From: Burkholderiales bacterium
Lineage (GTDB): Bacteria; Pseudomonadota; Gammaproteobacteria; Burkholderiales; Burkholderiaceae_C
DNA: 64,000 nucleotides
Direction: 5' to 3'
Assembly (NCBI GenBank): GCA_003241965.1
Contig: QBMB01000001.1
Location: 105,448 to 169,447, forward strand
The position numbers and the translations under genes were made by a program. Every line of letters starts with the position of its first letter. Positions within the stretch are counted from its first letter, which is position 1. The notes under the pieces were generated by a model. The model searched no databases, was not told the origin of the DNA, and saw only the letters and a list, made by a program, of their open reading frames with translations. Positions 1 through 9,709 of this stretch are shown piece by piece.

Positions 1-2
1 CC

Positions 3-1649
3 AGCGAGGACAGTCCGCAGTGGATGTTCACCGACCTGGCCACGCAAGCCATCGGCGGTGTCGTGGTGGGCATCTACCCCACCAACCCGTGGCCGGAACT
101 GCAGTACATCGTGCACCACTCGAACAGCAAGTTCGTGGTCTGCGGCGATCAGGAACAGGTCGACAAGGTGCTCGACGCCATGGCCAAGCACGACACCGGC
201 CTGCCCGACCTGGTGAAGATCATCTGCGTCGACATGAAGGGGATGCGCGGCTACAAACACGACAAGCTGATGTCGTTCGAGGACGTGCTTGAGCTAGGAG
301 ACCAAAACGCCGCGGCATCGCCCCAGCACGCGAGCGCCTTTGATCGTGCCATCGAGGACACCCAGCCCGATGACACCTGCATGCTGGTCTACACCTCGGG
401 CACCACCGGGCCGCCCAAGGGCGCGATGCTGTCGCACCGCAACCTGATCGTCACCGTTGACAAGCTCAAAACCCATTTCAAGCTCGACCGGCACAACTAC
501 GAAGTGGTCTGCTACCTGCCGTTGTGCCACGTGGCCGAGCGTGCCTTCTCGACGGTCATGCACCTGCTCACCGGTGGCGTGGTCAATTACGCCGAATCGA
601 TCGACACGGTAGCCGTCAATCTGCGCGAGATCGCACCCACGGTGTTTTTGGGCGTGCCGCGCATCTGGGAGAAGCTGCAGCAAGGCATTTTGATCCGCAT
701 GCAGGACGCCTCGCGCTTTCAGCGCTGGGCTTTCCAGCGCTGCTTCGATGCCGGGCGCCGTCTGTTCGAAAAGGTCGAGGCGCAAGGGGGCCAGCGCAGT
801 CTGTCGGATCGCCTGCACTTCTTCGTTCTGTGGTTGCTGATGTTTCGCAATCTGCAGAAATTCGTCGGCCTGGACCGCATGCAGTGCGGCTTCTGTGGCG
901 GCGCCAGCGTCTCGCCCGAGGTACTGAAGTTCTTCCGCATCCTCGGCATTCCGGTGTACCAGGTCTACGGCATGACCGAGTCCGGCGGGGTGATCTTCTT
1001 CCAGCATGAAAAAGCGATCAAACTGGGCGCCACCGGCCTGCCCATCGACGGCCTGAACTGGAAGATCGCGGAGGACGGCGAGCTCGTCGTCAAGCACCCC
1101 GCCGTGTTCAAGGGCTACATCCACGACGAAGGCGCCACCGCCAAGACCGTGGTGGACGGCTGGCTGCACACGGGCGACATCGTGGCGCTGGCTGACAACG
1201 GCGAGCTGATGATCGTTGACCGCAAGAAGGCCATCATCATCACCAGCGGCGGCAAGAACATCGCGCCCTCGGAGATCGAAAACGCGCTCAAGGACAGCCT
1301 GTATGTGCGCGAGGCGATCATCCTGGGCGACGGACGCCACTATTTGGCGGCGCTGATCCAGGTCGACTACGAAACGGTCGGCAAGTGGGCACAAGAACGC
1401 AAACTGGCCTACACCACCTACAAGAGCCTGGCCGCGCTGCCCGAGGTGCGCGAACTGATCGACGAGGACGTCAAGCGTGTGAACAAGCTGTTTGCCCGGG
1501 TCGAGAACATCCGCAAGTTCCTGATCCTGGAAAAAGAACTCGACCACGACGACGGCGAACTCACCGCCACCCAGAAGGTGCGCCGCAACGTCATCGAAAA
1601 AACCTTCGCGAAAGAGATCGCGATCATCTACGGCGCAGGAGCGGGCTGA
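3..1649 (+). CDS. AMP-dependent acyl-CoA synthetase (long-chain fatty acid--CoA ligase type), 5' end truncated by window edge
   Basis: Frame open from position 3 (SEDSPQWMFTDLATQA...). A3 motif YTSGTTGPPKGAMLSH, YGMTESGG, GWLHTGDIVAL, DRKKAIIITSGGKNIAPSEIE. Confidence 0.95.
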   Translation, partial: SEDSPQWMFTDLATQAIGGVVVGIYPTNPWPELQYIVHHSNSKFVVCGDQEQVDKVLDAMAKHDTGLPDLVKIICVDMKGMRGYKHDKLMSFEDVLELGDQNAAASPQHASAFDRAIEDTQPDDTCMLVYTSGTTGPPKGAMLSHRNLIVTVDKLKTHFKLDRHNYEVVCYLPLCHVAERAFSTVMHLLTGGVVNYAESIDTVAVNLREIAPTVFLGVPRIWEKLQQGILIRMQDASRFQRWAFQRCFDAGRRLFEKVEAQGGQRSLSDRLHFFVLWLLMFRNLQKFVGLDRMQCGFCGGASVSPEVLKFFRILGIPVYQVYGMTESGGVIFFQHEKAIKLGATGLPIDGLNWKIAEDGELVVKHPAVFKGYIHDEGATAKTVVDGWLHTGDIVALADNGELMIVDRKKAIIITSGGKNIAPSEIENALKDSLYVREAIILGDGRHYLAALIQVDYETVGKWAQERKLAYTTYKSLAALPEVRELIDEDVKRVNKLFARVENIRKFLILEKELDHDDGELTATQKVRRNVIEKTFAKEIAIIYGAGAG

Positions 1650-2521
1650 TGGACTATTTTCTGCAACTGGTCATTTCCGGCATCGCCGTGGGCCTGCTCT
1701 ACGGCTTCATCGGCATGGGCTTTGCGATGATTTACCGCGCCACCGGCGTGGTGAACTTCGCCCAGGGCGAGCTGATGATGCTGGTGTCCTACATCGCCTT
1801 CACCCTGGCCGGCACCTTCCAATTTGGCTTCTGGCTCATGCTGGCAGCAACTGTCGCGGCCTCGGTGCTGATTGGCCTTCTGATCGAGGTCTTGCTGATC
1901 CGTCCGATGCTTGGTCAGCCGGTGTTTTCCACGGTGATGGTGACCATTGGCCTGGCCGTGATCCTGCGCTCGGTGGTGGTGCTGATCTGGGGCGCAGACC
2001 CCATGCCGCTCAATGCCGGCCTGCCAACGGAGGTCATCAAGATCGGCCCGGCCGGCCTGTACCCGGCGCAGCTGTATTCCGTTGGGCTGATGGCGGCCGT
2101 ACTGCTCGGCCTGTGGACCTTCTTTCGCTATTCGCGGGTCGGTATCGCCATGCGTGCCACCGCCAACGTGCAAACTGCAGCCCTGCTGATGGGCATCAAT
2201 GTCAAGCGCATTTTCGCCTTGTCCTGGGCCCTGTCGGCGGGGCTCGCCGCCATTGCGGGCGTGTTGATCGGCGTGATCTACGACGTGAATCCCGGCATGT
2301 GGACGACAGGTCTGCGCAGCTTTCCCGCGGTCATCTTGGGCGGGCTGGACTCGGTGTTCGGCGCCGCACTCGGCGGCATCCTGATCGGGGTGGTCGAGAA
2401 TCTGTCGGAAGGCTATATCGGCCGCGGCATGAAGGAGATCGCCGGTTTTGTTTTGATCCTCGTCGTCCTTATGGTCAGACCCTATGGCCTGTTCGGCAAA
2501 CCTGAAATCGAGCGTGTCTGA
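1649..2521 (+). CDS. livH: Branched-chain amino acid-type ABC transporter permease (LivH family)
   Basis: ATG overlaps the ligase stop (TGATG). MDYFLQLVISGIAVGLLYGFIGMGFAMIYRATGVVNFAQGEL is typical LivH; hydrophobic throughout. Confidence 0.93.
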   Translation: MDYFLQLVISGIAVGLLYGFIGMGFAMIYRATGVVNFAQGELMMLVSYIAFTLAGTFQFGFWLMLAATVAASVLIGLLIEVLLIRPMLGQPVFSTVMVTIGLAVILRSVVVLIWGADPMPLNAGLPTEVIKIGPAGLYPAQLYSVGLMAAVLLGLWTFFRYSRVGIAMRATANVQTAALLMGINVKRIFALSWALSAGLAAIAGVLIGVIYDVNPGMWTTGLRSFPAVILGGLDSVFGAALGGILIGVVENLSEGYIGRGMKEIAGFVLILVVLMVRPYGLFGKPEIERV

Positions 2522-3567
2522 TGCGTAGCGGAAACTTCAAACAAAACTATCGTCAGCTGCTGGCACTGACCGACTCGGTTCCTGTCATCGTCTGGTCGTG
2601 TCTGCTGGTGGCGCTGCTGGCGGCCGCGCCACTGCTGCTGGCCAAGTACTATGTCTCCGTCATTCTGCTGCTGCTGATCACAGCGGTGGGGGTGTTGGGC
2701 CTGAACCTGCTGACCGGGACCACCGGGCTGATCTCGCTCGGGCACTCGGGGTTTCTGGCGGTCGGCGCCTACACGGCCGGCATCGTGGCCAGCAAACTTG
2801 GCTGGCCAATGCTGGCGTCCATCTTTGCCGGTGGCGTGAGCGCGGCCATCGCCGGGATCATCGTGGGCATACCCTCGCTGCGTCTCAAAGGGCTGTACCT
2901 GGCCATCACGACGATGGCATTTGCCGTGATCATCAACCACCTGATCCTCAACGGTGGCGACCTGACCGGAGGCTCGGAAGGCTTGACGGTGCCGCAACCC
3001 TCGCTGTTCGGTCAGGCGCTGGGGGCAGAACGTGGCTACTACTACGTGGTGCTGTGCTTTGTGGTGGTGTTCACCTTCATCACCCTGAACATCCTGCGCA
3101 GCCGCATTGGCCGGGCGTTCCAGGCGATTCGGGAGCACGACATCGCAGCCAAGGCCATGGGCGTCAACCTGGTGCGCTACAAGTTGCTGGCGTTCATGGT
3201 CAGCGCCTTCTACACCGGCATCGCCGGGGGCTTGCTGGCCTACTACACACGCTACCTGAATGTCGACAGCTTCAGCCTGCTGATATCGATCGAGGCGCTC
3301 TCCATGCTCATCGTCGGCGGCCTGGGTTCTGTAGCCGGCGCCTTGCTCGGAACGGCTTTCATCGTCCTGCTCAACGAAAGCCTGGGCTTCGTGTTCGGCA
3401 TGATCGGCGCCAGCTTCGGCGGGTCGGGCTCCACTGCCGCCTATGAGATCAAAGGCGTCATTTATGGACTCGCGATTGTGTTGTTCCTGCGTTTTGAGCC
3501 CGATGGCCTGATGGGGCGATGGCGCGACATCAAGCATTACTGGACCCATTGGCCCTTCCGATTCTGA
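2521..3567 (+). CDS. livM: Branched-chain amino acid-type ABC transporter permease (LivM family)
   Basis: 348 aa, hydrophobic, GLISLGHSGFLAVGAYTAGI signature; start overlaps livH stop. Confidence 0.93.
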   Translation: MRSGNFKQNYRQLLALTDSVPVIVWSCLLVALLAAAPLLLAKYYVSVILLLLITAVGVLGLNLLTGTTGLISLGHSGFLAVGAYTAGIVASKLGWPMLASIFAGGVSAAIAGIIVGIPSLRLKGLYLAITTMAFAVIINHLILNGGDLTGGSEGLTVPQPSLFGQALGAERGYYYVVLCFVVVFTFITLNILRSRIGRAFQAIREHDIAAKAMGVNLVRYKLLAFMVSAFYTGIAGGLLAYYTRYLNVDSFSLLISIEALSMLIVGGLGSVAGALLGTAFIVLLNESLGFVFGMIGASFGGSGSTAAYEIKGVIYGLAIVLFLRFEPDGLMGRWRDIKHYWTHWPFRF

Positions 3568-3608
3568 CCCCGCAGCACACGCGCTGCTTATTCCATAGGA
3601 GACCTGCG

Positions 3609-4811
3609 ATGCGAACACTACCGAAGCTGACCCAGCGCTTTTGCCTCGGCGCCCTCGCCGCACTGACCTTCGGCAGCGCACTGGCGGCAGATCCCGGGGT
3701 CACGAACGAGAAACTCGTGCTTGGCGCGGTCATCCCGCTGAGCGGCCCGCCCAGCATCATTGGCAAGGCCATTGCCACGACCCTGAAAGTTTGGGAGCAG
3801 GACGTCAATTCGCGCGGCGGCATCGGCGGACGCAAAGTCGACATTCGCATTGAGGACGACGGCTATGTGCCGCAGCGCGCTGTCCAGGGTCTGAAAAAAC
3901 TGATTGATGTCGAACAGATCTTTGCATTGATCGGCACCTCCGGCTCGTCGCAGTTGCTGGCCATGCTGCCCATCATCGACGAGCAGAAAATTCCCGCCAT
4001 CAACCATATCGCCGTCAACAGCGCCCACTTCAACCCACCGCACAAGACGCTGTTCAATATCGGGGCAACTTACTGCCAGGAGGTCTCTGCCAGCATGAAG
4101 CATCTGGTCACATCCCAGAAGCTGCAGGGATCGAAGTTCGGCCTGATCTTCCAGGAAGACGATTACGGCACCGACGTCAAATGCGGCTACGAACAGGCCC
4201 TGAAAGAGCTCGGCTTGAAAAGCAGCATCGAAGTTGCCTACAAACGCGGGGCGAAGGATTTTTCCGCCGAGGTGTTGAGCGTGCAGCGCGCCGGCGCCAC
4301 CTTCGTGCTGACCGGCGGCATCATCACCGAAACCGCCGCCATGCTCAAAGAGATCGCGAAGAACCAGATGCAAGCCGTGCGCCTGGCCGCTCACCCTTCG
4401 CATCTGCCTGCGGTACTGGCCCTGGCCGGCCCGGCAGCAGACGGCGTGTACGTCGCCGAGTATGTGCCTCCAGTGACCGACATACAAACACAGGGCATTG
4501 GCAAACTCACCGCACTGACCTACAAATATTTTTCAGCCAATGAGGTCAAGGACATGAACCGGTATTCATTGACCGCCTATGTAGGTGTCCAGTTGCTCGA
4601 ATCAGCGCTCAACGCATGTGCCAAAAACCTCACACGTGCCTGCGTGGTCGAAAAGCTCGAGCAGACCAAAAATTTCACCAGCGACGGCATCATGGCCCCA
4701 TTGACCTTCGGGCCCAATATTCGACAGTCGGGGACCCGCCCCATTTTGCTCAAGGCGAATGCCAGCGCCGGGAAATTCGAGCGAGCCTCTGAATTTCTGA
4801 GTTCCAAGTAA
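3609..4811 (+). CDS. ABC transporter substrate-binding protein (LivK-like, periplasmic binding type 1)
   Basis: Signal peptide MRTLPKLTQRFCLGALAALTFGSALAADPGVT; GAVIPLSGPPSIIGKA and DDGYVPQRAVQGLKKLIDVEQIFALIGTSGS. Confidence 0.92.
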   Translation: MRTLPKLTQRFCLGALAALTFGSALAADPGVTNEKLVLGAVIPLSGPPSIIGKAIATTLKVWEQDVNSRGGIGGRKVDIRIEDDGYVPQRAVQGLKKLIDVEQIFALIGTSGSSQLLAMLPIIDEQKIPAINHIAVNSAHFNPPHKTLFNIGATYCQEVSASMKHLVTSQKLQGSKFGLIFQEDDYGTDVKCGYEQALKELGLKSSIEVAYKRGAKDFSAEVLSVQRAGATFVLTGGIITETAAMLKEIAKNQMQAVRLAAHPSHLPAVLALAGPAADGVYVAEYVPPVTDIQTQGIGKLTALTYKYFSANEVKDMNRYSLTAYVGVQLLESALNACAKNLTRACVVEKLEQTKNFTSDGIMAPLTFGPNIRQSGTRPILLKANASAGKFERASEFLSSK

Positions 4812-4866
4812 TCAAGACGACGTGCCACCAGCCCCTCCCCCATTACTCAACCAGGAGTGCCTTTTC

Positions 4867-6075
4867 ATGACACGCAAATACTTTCGATATGCCGCCACCA
4901 GTCTGCTCAGCATGGTTATCAGCCTGACGGCCACGACCGCCGCTGCTGCCGACCCCGGTGTGACCGACGCCAAAATCGTCCTCGGCTCGGTGACGCCCGT
5001 CAGCGGCCCCCCTAGCCTGCTGGGCAAAGCCCACATGCTTGCCTTGCGGGTATGGGAGCAGGATGTCAACGCCCGTGGTGGCATCAACGGCCGCAAGGTG
5101 GAAATTCGCCAGGAAGATGACGGCTATGTGCCTCAGCGTGCTGTGCAAGGCGTCAAGCGACTGGTCGACGTGGAAGGCATCTTCGGCCTCATCGGCACCT
5201 CGGGCTCAGCGATGCTGCAAGCCATGCTGCCCTACATCAACGAGCAAGGCTTGCCAACTATCAACGCGATGGCCGTGGCAGCAGCGCACTTCACTCCACC
5301 GAACAAAACGGTATTTGTGATCGGGCCAACCTATTGTCAGGAGTTGAGCTCCGCCATGAAAAACATGGTCGCTAGCAAGAAGTTGCAAAAGGAGAAGTTT
5401 GCGCTGGTCTATCAGGATGACGAGTTTGGCAGCGACGTGCGTTGCGGCTACCAGAAGGCGATCAAGGATCTGGGGCTTAACAGCGTGTCCGAGATCTCCT
5501 TCAAGCGTGGCACCAAGGACTTCTCGGCTGAGATGCTGAGTCTGAAGCAGGTGGGAGCGACCTTTCTCGCGTCGGGCGGCGTGGTAGCCGAGCATTCGAT
5601 GCTGATGAAGGAATCCGCTAAAAACCAGATGTCGCTGACCTTCCTTGCCGTGCATTCGGCCCACCTGACCCCTGTTCAGGCGCTCGCCGGTGCCGCGGGC
5701 GACGGCTACTTCGTCGCAGACTATGTCCCGCCTCTGACCGACCTGTCGGTGCCAGGCATGGCCAAGTTCATGGGGTTGGCACAGAAATATCTGTCAGCCG
5801 ACGAGTTGAAGTCGCTCAACCGCTATTCGATCACAGCCTACGTCGGTGCGCTGCTAATGGAAGACGCGATCCGCCGCTGTGGCAAGGCGCTGACCCGCGC
5901 CTGTGTCGTCGAGAAGCTGGAGACAACCAAGAACTTCAGCACCGATGGGCTGGCTTCTCCCATCAGTTTCGGCCCCAATGACCGGCACTCGCCGAGCAGC
6001 GTGCTCGTGTTGCGCTCGGACGCCAAAAACTCCCGCTTCGAGCGCGTGTCCGAACCCATCCCCGTGCTCGATTGA
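4867..6075 (+). CDS. ABC transporter substrate-binding protein, paralogue of the preceding gene
   Basis: Signal peptide MTRKYFRYAATSLLSMVISLTATTAAAADPGVTDAK; collinear with 3609..4811 (DDGYVPQRAVQGVKRLVDVEGIFGLIGTSGS). Confidence 0.92.
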   Translation: MTRKYFRYAATSLLSMVISLTATTAAAADPGVTDAKIVLGSVTPVSGPPSLLGKAHMLALRVWEQDVNARGGINGRKVEIRQEDDGYVPQRAVQGVKRLVDVEGIFGLIGTSGSAMLQAMLPYINEQGLPTINAMAVAAAHFTPPNKTVFVIGPTYCQELSSAMKNMVASKKLQKEKFALVYQDDEFGSDVRCGYQKAIKDLGLNSVSEISFKRGTKDFSAEMLSLKQVGATFLASGGVVAEHSMLMKESAKNQMSLTFLAVHSAHLTPVQALAGAAGDGYFVADYVPPLTDLSVPGMAKFMGLAQKYLSADELKSLNRYSITAYVGALLMEDAIRRCGKALTRACVVEKLETTKNFSTDGLASPISFGPNDRHSPSSVLVLRSDAKNSRFERVSEPIPVLD

Positions 6076-6118
6076 CACCAGACGCCGTTCGTCACCCGCC
6101 GTACAACTGGTTCCGCCC

Positions 6119-7588
6119 GTGTTTCAAAAAGTTCTGATCGCCAACCGTGGCGAGATCGCGCTGCGGATCCTGCACACACTCAAGGGCATGGGGCTCGCCA
6201 CCGTGGTGGCCCACCACGCGGTGGACGCCGATAGCCCGGCCGTGCTGGAGGCTGACGAGTCGGTCGAATTGCACGGCTTGACGCCCGTGGCGGCCTACCT
6301 CGATATCGCGCAGTTGGTTGAAGCGTGTCGGCGCATTGGGGCACAGGCGCTGCATCCCGGTTACGGCTTCCTGTCTGAAAACGCGGCGTTTGCGCGTGCG
6401 CTGGAAGCTGCTGGCATCGTCTTCATTGGCCCGCGTCCGGACAGCATCGAACTGATGGGCGACAAGGTGCGCGCGCGCAGCTTCGTCGCCCAACGCGGCT
6501 TTCCGGTGGCACCGAGCGCCATCGAGGACGATGACCCGGCCAGCTTCGTCGAGCGCGCCAGGGCGCTCGGCGCGCCGCTGCTGATCAAGCCTTCAGCCGG
6601 CGGTGGCGGCAAGGGCATGCGCATCGTGCGTGACCTCGCCGTGTTGGATCGCGAGATCGAGACCGCACGGCGCGAAGGTGAGCGCTATTTTGGCGACGGT
6701 CGGCTGTTTGTCGAGCGCTATGTGGAGCGCCCGCGGCACATCGAGGTGCAGGTGATGGGCGACGCGCATGGCCAGTTGGTGCATTTCTGGGAGCGTGAAT
6801 GTTCAGTGCAGCGACGCTTCCAGAAAATCATTGAAGAAACCCCCTCCCCGGCCCTTTCACCGGTGCAGCGCCACGATATTTGCGAAGCCGCAGCCGGCAT
6901 TGCCCGCGCCGCCAACTATCGCGGCGCCGGCACCGTGGAGTTCATCTACGGCGCCGGTGGCGAGTTTTACTTTCTTGAGATGAACACGCGTCTGCAGGTC
7001 GAACACCCGGTCACCGAAATGGTGACGGGCTTTGACCTCGTTCGCGAACAGGTACGCGTCGCCCAGGGTGAGCCGCTCGGCTACACCCAGGCGGACATCG
7101 TGCAGCTTGGTCACGCCATCGAATGCAGGCTTTACGCCGAAGACGCCGAGCATGATTTTCGCCCCTCCACCGGTGACATCCTGTGCTGGCGACCACCCTC
7201 TGGTTCCGGCGTGCGGGTTGATGCCGGCGTGCGCGAAGGACAGGCGGTAACTGCCGCATTTGACCCCATGATCGCCAAAATTATTTGCCATGGAAACACG
7301 CGTGCACAGGCTATCGAACGCTCCATCCTGGCGCTTGAGCAATCGGTGCTGTTGGGTCTGACCACCAACGCACGCTACCTCACGCGGGTACTGCGCCATG
7401 CCGAGTTCCGTGCTGGGCAGGCCGACACCGGCATGCTGGCACGCTGCGCCGACGAGCTGCGCGAGTCTCTCACCCCCGATGACATCGACCTGGTACTGGC
7501 ATCGGCGGTGCTCGCCGACCGCGAACTGTTGCGCGCCGTTCACTCCATTCCCGCGATGCACGCCGCCATGGGACCCTGGAGGAATTGA
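6119..7588 (+). CDS. Acyl-CoA carboxylase, biotin carboxylase subunit (stand-alone)
   Basis: GTG start, VFQKVLIANRGEIALRIL; KPSAGGGGKGMRIV, EMNTRLQVEHPVTEMVTG. Confidence 0.93.
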   Translation: MFQKVLIANRGEIALRILHTLKGMGLATVVAHHAVDADSPAVLEADESVELHGLTPVAAYLDIAQLVEACRRIGAQALHPGYGFLSENAAFARALEAAGIVFIGPRPDSIELMGDKVRARSFVAQRGFPVAPSAIEDDDPASFVERARALGAPLLIKPSAGGGGKGMRIVRDLAVLDREIETARREGERYFGDGRLFVERYVERPRHIEVQVMGDAHGQLVHFWERECSVQRRFQKIIEETPSPALSPVQRHDICEAAAGIARAANYRGAGTVEFIYGAGGEFYFLEMNTRLQVEHPVTEMVTGFDLVREQVRVAQGEPLGYTQADIVQLGHAIECRLYAEDAEHDFRPSTGDILCWRPPSGSGVRVDAGVREGQAVTAAFDPMIAKIICHGNTRAQAIERSILALEQSVLLGLTTNARYLTRVLRHAEFRAGQADTGMLARCADELRESLTPDDIDLVLASAVLADRELLRAVHSIPAMHAAMGPWRN

Positions 7589-7590
7589 CG

Positions 7591-8091
7591 ATGCGCCGCC
7601 GCTATGTCATCAATGGCAAGGTCCATGACCTCGTGGTAACACGTGGAGCGAATGGCGTGTTCCACGTCAGCCATGGCGAACGCAAATTCGAGATGCAGGG
7701 GAAGACGCTGCCTGATGGCCGTTGGCGGGTCACCGTGGATCAGCGCCCGCAAGCCGTCTGGATCGCCGCGCAAGGCGACAGTCGATTCGTGCACAGTGCG
7801 GCCACCGGTGCCCTTGAAGTCGAGGTGATCGATCTCAGCGCAGCCTCCGGCGGCGACCGGGCCGGTGCCGCTTCCGACTTGCTGCAGGCGCCAATGCCCG
7901 GCACGGTGATCGCGGTTCATGTGGCAGCCGGCGATGCCGTGCACACGGGCCAACCGCTCATCGTGATCGAAAGCATGAAGCTGGAAACCACGCTGACGGC
8001 ACCGCGCGACGCCCGGGTCAAGACTGTGTACTTTGCCGTTGGCAACACCTTCGCTCTCAAGTCCACCCTCGTGACGCTGCAAGACCCCTGA
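7591..8091 (+). CDS. Biotin carboxyl carrier protein subunit of acyl-CoA carboxylase
   Basis: C-terminal biotinyl domain APMPGTVIAVHVAAGDAVHTGQPLIVIESMKLET. Confidence 0.88.
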   Translation: MRRRYVINGKVHDLVVTRGANGVFHVSHGERKFEMQGKTLPDGRWRVTVDQRPQAVWIAAQGDSRFVHSAATGALEVEVIDLSAASGGDRAGAASDLLQAPMPGTVIAVHVAAGDAVHTGQPLIVIESMKLETTLTAPRDARVKTVYFAVGNTFALKSTLVTLQDP

Positions 8092-8101
8092 GAACCGATT
8101 G

Positions 8102-9700
8102 ATGAAACGCATCGACTCCCGCATCGACACCGCATCCGAAGCGTTCCGGCGAAACCATCAAGCCATGAGCTCCATCGTCGCGAATTTTCGCGAGCGCATG
8201 GAAATCACGCGCCACCAACGTCCGCCGCATGAGATCAAGCGCGTGCGCGCGCAGGGCAAATTACTGGTACGTGAACGGCTGGACCTGCTACTAGATCCCG
8301 GTACGCCCTTTCTTGAGTTCTCGGCGCTGGCTGCCTGCGAGGACTACAACGGCGAGGTCCCGGGTGCCAACGTGGTCACTGGCCTGGGCGTGGTCAGTGG
8401 CCGCGAGGTGCTGATCCACGCCGACGATTCCAGCGTCAAGGGCGGTGTCTGGTACACGCTCACGCCACGCAAGCTGGCACGACTGCTGGACATCGCGCTG
8501 GAGAACCAGTTGCCGGTCCTGCATTTGTGCGACAGCGGCGGCGCCTTCCTTGAAGAACTGTCAGGCGTGTACATCGAGGGTGGCCGGGTGTTCCGCAACC
8601 AATGCCTGCTGTCCAAGGCCGGCGTGCCGCAGGTCGCGATGGTGTTCGGCAACTGCACCGCCGGCGGTGCCTACATCCCGGCGCTGTGCGATTACAGCAT
8701 CATCGTGCGTGGCACCGGCGGCGTGTTCCTCGGCGGGCCACCGCTCGTGAAGGCCGCCACCGGTGAGGAGCACACCGCCGACGAGATCGGAGGCTGTGAT
8801 TTACACACCCAGGTATCCGGCACGGTCGACTACCCGGCTGACAATGAGGCCCACGCCATCGCGATTTGCCGCGAGATCGTTGCGCAGTTCAAGCCCGCGA
8901 CGAAAAGCTACCTGCCAGAACGCGATGCCGAGCCACCCTACTACGACCCCGACGAAATGCTGGGCATCGTCTCGCCCGACCACCGGGTGCAGTTTGACCA
9001 GCGCGAACTCATTGCCCGCATCGTCGACGGCAGCCGCTTCCACGAATACCAACCCGCTTATGGCACCACGCTGATCTGCGGCTACGCCTACATCTGGGGG
9101 TACCGCGTGGGCATCCTCGCCAACAACGGCGTGTTGTTCAGCGACAGTTCCAAGAAAGCGGCGCACTTCATCTCGCTGTGCAATCAGAACCGTACACCGC
9201 TCGTGTTTCTTCAAAACACCACCGGCTACATGATCGGCCGCAACTACGAAATGGAAGGCATCACCAAGGACGGCGCCAAGATGTTGATGGCGCAGGCTGG
9301 CAGCGAGGTGCCCAAGTTCACCGTCATCACCAGCGCAGCTTTCGGTGCGGGCTATTACGGCATGTGCGGACGGGCGTGGGATCCACGGATGATCTGGGCC
9401 TGGCCGAACGTGCACATGGGGGTGATGGGCCCCGATCAGGCCGCCAACACCCTCGCCGACGTGAAAATCGCCCAGTTGCGCCGCAAGGGCCACACGCCCG
9501 ATGAGGCCGAGATGGCGCAATTGCGCCAGCGCGTGTACGAAAAGGCCGAACGCGAATCCAACGCCTACTTTGCCACCTCGCGCTTGTGGGACGACGGTCT
9601 GCTGGCGCCCACTGACACCCGCAACGCACTGGGCATGGCACTCTCAGCCGCCGCACACGCCCCGATCGCCGACCCGCACTACGGAATTTTCCGATTCTGA
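8102..9700 (+). CDS. Acyl-CoA carboxylase carboxyltransferase subunit (propionyl/methylcrotonyl/geranyl-CoA carboxylase beta family)
   Basis: About 532 aa; GNCTAGGAYIPALCDYSIIV, GVLFSDSSKKAAHFISLC, QNTTGYMIG, FGAGYYGMCGRAWDPRMIWAWPNVHMGVMGPDQAA. Confidence 0.94.
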   Translation: MKRIDSRIDTASEAFRRNHQAMSSIVANFRERMEITRHQRPPHEIKRVRAQGKLLVRERLDLLLDPGTPFLEFSALAACEDYNGEVPGANVVTGLGVVSGREVLIHADDSSVKGGVWYTLTPRKLARLLDIALENQLPVLHLCDSGGAFLEELSGVYIEGGRVFRNQCLLSKAGVPQVAMVFGNCTAGGAYIPALCDYSIIVRGTGGVFLGGPPLVKAATGEEHTADEIGGCDLHTQVSGTVDYPADNEAHAIAICREIVAQFKPATKSYLPERDAEPPYYDPDEMLGIVSPDHRVQFDQRELIARIVDGSRFHEYQPAYGTTLICGYAYIWGYRVGILANNGVLFSDSSKKAAHFISLCNQNRTPLVFLQNTTGYMIGRNYEMEGITKDGAKMLMAQAGSEVPKFTVITSAAFGAGYYGMCGRAWDPRMIWAWPNVHMGVMGPDQAANTLADVKIAQLRRKGHTPDEAEMAQLRQRVYEKAERESNAYFATSRLWDDGLLAPTDTRNALGMALSAAAHAPIADPHYGIFRF

Positions 9701-9709
9701 AGGGACAAC

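Noticed and set aside
294-1547. 417-aa minus-strand ORF
   Set aside because: Antisense to the clear acyl-CoA ligase; no recognisable motifs.
2482-3681. 399-aa minus-strand ORF
   Set aside because: Antisense to livM; His/Gln/Asp-rich artefact translation.
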